Source: a virus
DNA: 25,689 nt
Virus record (IMG/VR): IMGVR_UViG_3300009621_000016
Location: 1 to 25,689 of that record
Reading direction: 5' to 3' (one strand)
Shown here one piece after another: positions 21,773 through 25,689 of this stretch. Position 1 is the first letter of the stretch; every line of letters starts with the position of its first letter. The notes below the pieces were generated by a model. The model was not told where the DNA came from. It did not search any database and worked only from the letters and a program-made list of their open reading frames with translations. The translations under genes and the position numbers were made by a program.

Positions 21773-21991
21773 CCTCAGCCCTTCTGGCAGCACCACGGCC
21801 CATTTCCACACGTACCACAGGAGGCTCCATATCTCGTCCATCAGGGCCTTGGCCTCCTTGTCATAGGTCAGGCACAGCGTGACGGCGCTGTCGATGAGCG
21901 CAAGCGACATTATGAGCGCCATCGCCACCCGCAGCGGCATGCCCATGAGCCACCACGTTTCCTGGACGAGCTTGTCGAGGAAGTCCCGCAT
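21764..21991 (-). CDS. small membrane protein (holin-like or membrane anchor)
   Basis: 75 residues from ATG 21991 with GGGACGGAAG upstream. It has one clear transmembrane helix (about 19-42, MPLRVAMALIMSLALIDSAVTLCL) and a second Trp-rich hydrophobic stretch (WSLLWYVWKWAVVL, about 55-68). Size and topology would fit a holin or an accessory membrane protein, but it lies apart from any recognisable lysis enzyme, so function is open. Its stop codon falls within the conserved intergenic element B. Confidence 0.65.
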   Translation of the reverse strand: MRDFLDKLVQETWWLMGMPLRVAMALIMSLALIDSAVTLCLTYDKEAKALMDEIWSLLWYVWKWAVVLPEGLRNP

Positions 21992-22000
21992 CTTCCGTCC

Positions 22001-22222
22001 CTATCCGGCGCTGGCTCTCCCCAGGTTTCTGGCGAGCTGGTCGGTCCTGGCCCTGCTGGTCTCCAGTTGCTCCCTCATCCCCGCATGCTTTTTCCCGAGC
22101 TCGTCCGTCCATCCCGGGTAGGCGTCGAAGTCCTCCTTGGTCAAGCATTCCCTGCATGCCATGCCGTGCGTCGTCACGTACTTGTCAACCCCCTGGTGGG
22201 GGCATTCCCCTTCCGTTACCAT
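22001..22222 (-). CDS. small protein with cysteine/histidine cluster
   Basis: 73 residues from ATG 22222 with GGGAGGACGAC upstream. CPHQGVDKYVTTHGMACREC near the N-terminus offers three Cys and two His for a small zinc site. The rest is a charged helix (ELGKKHAGMREQLETSRARTDQLARNLG). It begins 14 bases after the previous gene. Function unknown. Confidence 0.65.
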   Translation of the reverse strand: MVTEGECPHQGVDKYVTTHGMACRECLTKEDFDAYPGWTDELGKKHAGMREQLETSRARTDQLARNLGRASAG

Positions 22223-22235
22223 GTCGTCCTCCCGT

Positions 22236-22637
22236 TCAGATTTCCTCTACGACCGTCCTCGTCGTGGATTCCTCCACCCTCACTATGCGCATGCGGCGGG
22301 AAAGCTTCCTGCATCTGGCAATCTCTTTCCTGTTGAGCCGCTTCAGCTCCTGGGGGGATCCCTTCAGGTCGATCCCCCACCACATTCCTTCGTCGTCCAT
22401 CATCTCCAGGGAGAAATGCGTCTTCGTGAGTGCAGGTACGTTCCTGGAGGCCTGCTCCAGGTCGTGCCTGGCCTTGGCGGCGCATAGGAACTTGGCGTTC
22501 GCCTCCCTGTCCGGCCCCGTGCATACGGCGACGAGGGGCATGTCCTTCGGCCCGGCCTTGGCGATGACGACGACCTGGGCCTCGTCGAACCTTTTCCATT
22601 CCCACTTCCCGGACGTGGGCATATCTTTTGCTGCCAT
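22236..22637 (-). CDS. unknown accessory phage protein
   Basis: 133 residues from ATG 22637, chosen for its GGAGGACCACG leader over a longer frame. N-terminal GKWEWKRFDEAQVVVIAKAG and VCTGPDREANAKFLCAAKARHDLEQASRN suggest a small alpha/beta domain, followed by a basic region (KRLNRKEIARCRKLSRRMRI). No catalytic motif or named family is recognised. Confidence 0.65.
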   Translation of the reverse strand: MAAKDMPTSGKWEWKRFDEAQVVVIAKAGPKDMPLVAVCTGPDREANAKFLCAAKARHDLEQASRNVPALTKTHFSLEMMDDEGMWWGIDLKGSPQELKRLNRKEIARCRKLSRRMRIVRVEESTTRTVVEEI

Positions 22638-22657
22638 CGTGGTCCTCCCGGAACTCG

Positions 22658-23002
22658 CTATTCCTTCACTTCCAGCATCCCCCTGCTGATTTGCAGGGCA
22701 ATCACCCATACCAGCCTGTCCGTGAGGCCGTCGCTGCCCGTGGTCAGGGTGAACCCGCGCTGCGCGTTCCCCATGCTGTTGCACCCGGGCTTGGCGACGA
22801 TCTTGTAGAAAGCCGCGGGGTAGCGGCACTCGACGATTTCGACCGCGTGACCGTCCGCACCTCCCTTGGGGATTCTCGCCACGACGTAGTCCTTCGCGTG
22901 CTCGAACTCCTTCGGGGGCTTGTAGTGCTTGTCCTTCAGGTCCTGCCCCGCCTTATACGGGGCGCTTTGCCCGAATACTAAGGTGACGTCGATTTCGCTC
23001 AT
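22658..23002 (-). CDS. unknown accessory phage protein
   Basis: 114 residues from ATG 23002 with GGAGAAAAAGCC upstream. An alternative ATG at 23023, seven codons earlier, overlaps the preceding stop as ATGA and would allow coupled translation. The protein is beta-rich (MSEIDVTLVFGQSAPY...DYVVARIPKGG...VEIVECRYPAAFYKIV) with a final hydrophobic stretch RLVWVIALQISRGMLEV. No family is recognised. Confidence 0.65.
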   Translation of the reverse strand: MSEIDVTLVFGQSAPYKAGQDLKDKHYKPPKEFEHAKDYVVARIPKGGADGHAVEIVECRYPAAFYKIVAKPGCNSMGNAQRGFTLTTGSDGLTDRLVWVIALQISRGMLEVKE

Positions 23003-23019
23003 GGCTTTTTCTCCGTTCG

Positions 23020-23523
23020 TCATATGAATAGCGGCTTTTCTTCCTCGGTGAACTCCAGGCCCGCCTTCTCGGCAATCTCCCGGATCAGGCACAGCTCCAC
23101 GCCGCAGTCGGGCACGTCGTTCTCCCTGTGGTGGCGTACGAGGTTGAGCAGGCTCTGCTTGGCGGACTGCCAGCGCTGGGCTGCCCGCCTTTTCTCGTCC
23201 TTCTTTTTCTCCTCTTCCCTGCGTTCCTTTTTCTCCCATGCCACGAACGCCTCATGGGCCTCGGCGACGATCCCTTGCGCCGCCGCCAGCCGCGTCGGGT
23301 ACGCCTCCTCGCGCCACGGGACGGGCTTTCCTTCCTCGACCGCCGACATCCACAGCGCCTTCCATCCGTCCGGGAACTTCTTGAGGTATATTCCGAACAC
23401 GGAATGCCCGTCGGGCATGTCGGTGTCCGTCCTGACCAGGGCCTCCCAGTCCACCAGTTGCCTCATGCCGAACTGGGGCTTTTCCACCACGCCGAGCTGG
23501 ACTACCTTTGGGTAGGTTCCCAT
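23020..23523 (-). CDS. unknown accessory phage protein with charged helix
   Basis: 167 residues from ATG 23523, one base after the stop of the previous gene. The N-terminal half is compact (GMRQLVDWEALVRTDTDMPDG, FGIYLKKFPDGW). Residues about 97-115 are an extreme Lys/Glu/Arg helix (EKKERREEEKKKDEKRR). The C-terminal domain has one CGVELC pair. No named family is recognised. Confidence 0.65.
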   Translation of the reverse strand: MGTYPKVVQLGVVEKPQFGMRQLVDWEALVRTDTDMPDGHSVFGIYLKKFPDGWKALWMSAVEEGKPVPWREEAYPTRLAAAQGIVAEAHEAFVAWEKKERREEEKKKDEKRRAAQRWQSAKQSLLNLVRHHRENDVPDCGVELCLIREIAEKAGLEFTEEEKPLFI

Positions 23524-23524
23524 G

Positions 23525-23986
23525 CTATTTCACCTCGTTTAGGATGGCTGCCTGCGGGTATTTGGCCCGCACCCTTGCGATGGCTTCGGGCGTCGGGGCA
23601 ATTCTTATCATGCGGTAGTCGGGCTCCACGTCCTTGGGGAGCCGGAAGCATACGTACTTCTTGAGGTCGCGGTTGATCCTCTTTTGGAACGGGGTCCGAT
23701 CCACCAGCTTGCCGAGGACGGTCTCAAGGTTCTGCTTCATCCCGTCCGGCCACAGCTCGGCCCCCGTGGGGTCGGCCTTCGGGTCGAAGACCTCGACCGG
23801 CAGGGTCCCGATGTAGGCCTCCACCGCCGTCCTGTCGGCAGGATTCTTCCAGTAGACGAATGGCGACCCGCCGCAGCCCTCGTCGAGCACGTGCCCCATG
23901 TGCCTGCCATCGGCGTACAGCTCGGCGTTGTAGCCCTGCCCCTCCATCCCTCGGTGCGTGACCAGCTTCTTCAATTCCAGGTTCAT
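23525..23986 (-). CDS. unknown accessory phage protein
   Basis: 153 residues from ATG 23986 with an excellent GGCGGGAGGAAACACA leader. It follows the conserved 35-bp element A and is likely the first gene of a transcript. Motifs: MNLELKKLVTHRGMEGQGYNAELYADG, then GHVLDEGCGGSPFVYW and a basic RINRDLKKYVCFRL. The start resembles small proteins common in phage accessory clusters. Function unknown. Confidence 0.7.
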   Translation of the reverse strand: MNLELKKLVTHRGMEGQGYNAELYADGRHMGHVLDEGCGGSPFVYWKNPADRTAVEAYIGTLPVEVFDPKADPTGAELWPDGMKQNLETVLGKLVDRTPFQKRINRDLKKYVCFRLPKDVEPDYRMIRIAPTPEAIARVRAKYPQAAILNEVK

Positions 23987-24005
23987 TGTGTTTCCTCCCG
24001 CCTAT

Positions 24006-24040
24006 AGTATACACCGGGCTACACGAAATTCTTAGGGATT
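24006..24040 (-). promoter_or_regulatory. conserved 35-bp intergenic element, copy A
   Basis: On the minus strand it starts AATCCCTA and ends TGTATACT, matching copy B at 28 of 35 positions without gaps. Both hold the direct repeat TGTAkCCCGrTGTA. It lies immediately after the stop of the 24039 gene and about 20 bases before the start at 23986. TATACT fits a -10 box. Confidence 0.55.
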
Positions 24041-24314
24041 ATTCGTGGACCCGCTGCCGAGCCGCCCTCCGGTACGTCTCGTCGCTGACGTAGGGAAGCT
24101 CGCCGAACCCGCCGAGCGAGTAGCCGATGAGCTGGGCGAACTGCTCCCTGTCCTCGTTGCTGAACGGCATGAGGGCCAGCTCGTTCATCTTGTTCCTGCT
24201 GGTGTCGTACAGGAACTGCACGATCTTGTTCGCCTTGAACCGGACCGTACCCTTCGGCATGGTGACCAGCGGCTGTACTGGATGCTTGGGTTCCTTCTTC
24301 TTGTTTTTCTTCAT
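24039..24314 (-). CDS. widespread small phage/bacterial protein of unknown function
   Basis: 91 residues from ATG 24314 with a purine-rich leader (AAGATG region). The stretch VRFKANKIVQFLYD...NELALMPFSNEDREQFAQLIGYSLGGFGELPYVSDE is a pattern I have seen in many small uncharacterised phage and bacterial proteins, with the AQLIGYS-GFGEL-YVSDE core most constant. No biochemical role is established to my knowledge. It lies one base downstream of the gene at 24316. Confidence 0.75.
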   Translation of the reverse strand: MKKNKKKEPKHPVQPLVTMPKGTVRFKANKIVQFLYDTSRNKMNELALMPFSNEDREQFAQLIGYSLGGFGELPYVSDETYRRAARQRVHE

Positions 24315-24315
24315 C

Positions 24316-24711
24316 TTATGGCTCCTTCTTGCGCTCGGGGATGGGGAAGCGCTCGTTGACTTCCTTCTCCACGTAGTCCCGCATGCGGTTCTTCGCGAAC
24401 TCCCTGGGGCCGTACTTCTGGCAGGCCCATTCCATGGCCTGCCGGATCGCCTCCCGCTTGGCCAGGTGGAAGGGCCCCTCCTGGAGGTAGCGGTGGACGG
24501 GGAACGCCTTGCGCCCGTAGTCCAGGAAGTGGGCCTTGGGGTCGGTCACGACCTCCCTGCCGTCCTTGATGCGCGCCACCAGCACGCAGGCGGAGGTGCC
24601 GCCCCTGCCGTAGTCGCCCGCCTTGTAGAGGATGGCTATCCGGTCGCCCCCGGCCGCCTTGCATTGGTCGAAGGTGTTTATGAGCCTCGGTTTGGTCCGT
24701 TCCTCGTCCAT
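24316..24711 (-). CDS. unknown accessory phage protein
   Basis: 131 residues from ATG 24711 with AGGATGGACGA upstream. An alpha/beta pattern: DRIAILYKAGDYGRGGTSACVLVARI, then a helix REAIRQAMEWACQKYG and a basic region AKNRMRDYVEKEVNERF. It ends one base before the 24314 start, implying coupling. No family is recognised. Confidence 0.65.
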   Translation of the reverse strand: MDEERTKPRLINTFDQCKAAGGDRIAILYKAGDYGRGGTSACVLVARIKDGREVVTDPKAHFLDYGRKAFPVHRYLQEGPFHLAKREAIRQAMEWACQKYGPREFAKNRMRDYVEKEVNERFPIPERKKEP

Positions 24712-24743
24712 TCGTCCATCCTATCGAAATCCCGCGGCGGGGC

Positions 24744-25019
24744 CTATTCTTCCCCCTCGACGAACCGTCGAAGGGCGTTCATGAGCCATCTGGCCTGTCC
24801 CACGTCGAGGTGGGCCCCGGCCAGAATTTCCTGGTTCGGCTTGAGGGGGACCGGCTGGTCGTTTTCCATGAGGCAGCCGTCGACGTACACCCTCATGGCC
24901 CTCGGCCCCATGGCGCTGGATCGCACCACCTTCAGCGGCCTCCCGTCCAAATCGTTGATCCTGCCGTAGATGGCGAATCCGCGGGCGGTCCTTTTCAGCC
25001 TTTTCTTCTTTTCCGCCAT
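24744..25019 (-). CDS. small unknown phage protein (SSxM/HL-type)
   Basis: 91 residues from ATG 25019, sharing one base with the stop of the upstream gene (TGATG), so translationally coupled. The core FAIYGRINDLDGRPLKVVRSSAMG and the end AHLDVGQARWLMNALRRFVEGEE follow the layout of a common family of small phage proteins of unknown function, which have an S-S-A/L motif and a terminal H-L--x(n)-LL--L-F helix. The N-terminus is very basic. Confidence 0.7.
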   Translation of the reverse strand: MAEKKKRLKRTARGFAIYGRINDLDGRPLKVVRSSAMGPRAMRVYVDGCLMENDQPVPLKPNQEILAGAHLDVGQARWLMNALRRFVEGEE

Positions 25020-25444
25020 CAGAGGGCCTCCGCATAAATCTGTTGAAGCCGTTTTAGCATAGCGGGGTCGGCAAATTCCTTGATCAGTGAGACGCCATTT
25101 TTTACGGTGTCTCGATGCGTCTGTATGGCGGGAGCGTGTGCAAGGACTAGCTTCTCTCGTGGGATTTCGGCCACGAGTTCCGGATGTCCGAATATGTCAG
25201 TCCTAACAAAGGTGAGTATGTCCCATTCTGCCGAGGCTCCGGTATGCCTGTTCGGCGAGGATGTTCCGCCTTTGACCTCCCTCTTTCTTCCATCCTCCGT
25301 CAGAACATCATACTTGCTTCCGGGAGGCATGAGTTTTCCGTTGCCGTCTATGGCAACCAGGAATTCCGCTACCTTGCCCCTGGCTTGAGGAACGTCCTCA
25401 CAGGCCGGGATGACTTTTTTGAGTCTTTCTCGATAGTCCCTCAC
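25019..25444 (-). CDS. putative PD-(D/E)XK-fold nuclease
   Basis: 141 residues. GTG at 25444 is chosen because it has GGAGG 4 bases upstream and overlaps the preceding stop as GTGA. The order of elements fits the restriction-endonuclease fold: a helix with Glu27 (RGKVAEFLVAI), then Asp46 in SKYDVL, then Glu56-x-Lys58 in KREVKGG on the following strand. Together these are the usual metal-binding and catalytic residues. A variable region and AEWDILTFV strand follow. Local G+C is lower than in neighbours (32 of 60 bases in 25081-25140), suggesting later acquisition. A defence, counter-defence or recombination nuclease is possible. No methylase partner is adjacent. Confidence 0.55.
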   Translation of the reverse strand: MRDYRERLKKVIPACEDVPQARGKVAEFLVAIDGNGKLMPPGSKYDVLTEDGRKREVKGGTSSPNRHTGASAEWDILTFVRTDIFGHPELVAEIPREKLVLAHAPAIQTHRDTVKNGVSLIKEFADPAMLKRLQQIYAEAL

Positions 25445-25689
25445 AATGCCTCCGCATCGACGAACGTGGGCTGCGACGGGGCGTCCGTGCCCCCGCTCCA
25501 CCCCAGTTTCTGTGCCGCCGCCACGACTCTGGGCCACGACTTGGCGGACTTGGTGCGGGTGGCGGGGTCCCATCCGTGCATCTTCGCCAGGGGGAGTGCC
25601 CTGTGGTCGGTGAAGACCACATCGCCGTTCGTGGCGTCGTACCCGACCCATCCGGTCAGGAACCAGAAGCACTGGTGCTGGCAGAGCCC
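25441..25689 (-). CDS. unknown protein, 5' end beyond the window
   Basis: The last 82 residues of a gene entering from the right edge and ending TGA at 25441-25443, overlapping the GTG start of the nuclease-like gene. The visible part (HQCFWFLTGWVGYDATNGD, then FTDHRALPLAKMHGWDPATRTKSAKSWPRVVAAAQKLGW) shows an aromatic-rich stretch and a basic helix. It does not identify a family. Confidence 0.65.
   Translation of the reverse strand, partial: GLCQHQCFWFLTGWVGYDATNGDVVFTDHRALPLAKMHGWDPATRTKSAKSWPRVVAAAQKLGWSGGTDAPSQPTFVDAEAL

Noticed and set aside
1-25689. CRISPR arrays, tRNA genes, insertion sequences
   Set aside because: No regularly spaced repeats, no cloverleaf-like sequence with TTCGANT context and no transposase or terminal inverted repeats were found on reading both strands.

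Overview
The window reads as part of a large tailed bacteriophage (or prophage) genome of high G+C. The plus strand carries a virion-morphogenesis block in an order familiar from tailed phages: a tail-tube-like protein, a very large multidomain protein, a prohead protease, an acidic scaffold-like protein, a small decoration-type protein and an HK97-fold-type major capsid protein. After these come several large virion-associated or unknown proteins. The minus strand from about 20.4 kb to the right edge holds a packed run of small genes with strong ribosome-binding sites and 1-base or few-base overlaps, typical of accessory or early phage genes. I see no terminase, portal or tail sheath; they probably lie outside the window. 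No tRNA, rRNA, CRISPR array or transposase is visible. The code is standard, with TAG the favoured stop. The host cannot be named. Shine-Dalgarno sites, a sigma-70 domain, Ig-like repeats and a secreted PEGA-domain protein indicate a high-G+C bacterium, and the last two features would fit Acidobacteriota or similar phyla (inference).

Layout. 1-744: tail tube. 745-1279: a minus-strand cassette with a Cys-His-Asp protein. 1280-4387: a 1035-residue protein containing an almost textbook primary-sigma-factor region 4 plus zinc-binding modules and a TPR. 4425-9399: protease, scaffold-like protein with a probable nested start, decoration protein, capsid protein, strong terminator. 9400-10229: a minus-strand DNA-methyltransferase cassette. 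10230-18590: an unknown basic-tailed protein, an ADP-ribosyltransferase-like/SWIM protein, two small proteins, an Ig-repeat protein, a zinc-tailed 493-residue protein and a 636-residue protein with an internal duplication. 18591-19537: a low-G+C minus-strand cassette. 19538-20381: a duplicated remnant of the preceding gene's 3' end, a strong hairpin and the PEGA gene. 20392-25689: the minus-strand small-gene cluster, which includes a likely PD-(D/E)XK nuclease.

The most unusual points are these. First, a promoter-recognition (-35) domain is built into a large gene of the structural operon, and a second protein downstream may carry a sigma-region-2-like segment. Second, the low-G+C cassette at 18.6-19.5 kb is bracketed by a composite 35-base copy of the end of the upstream gene, which looks like an insertion scar. 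Third, three separate minus-strand cassettes interrupt the plus-strand virion operon. Fourth, two ORFs have paralogous internal starts that may yield nested products, as with lambda C/Nu3. Fifth, a 35-bp intergenic element is conserved at two places in the small-gene cluster.
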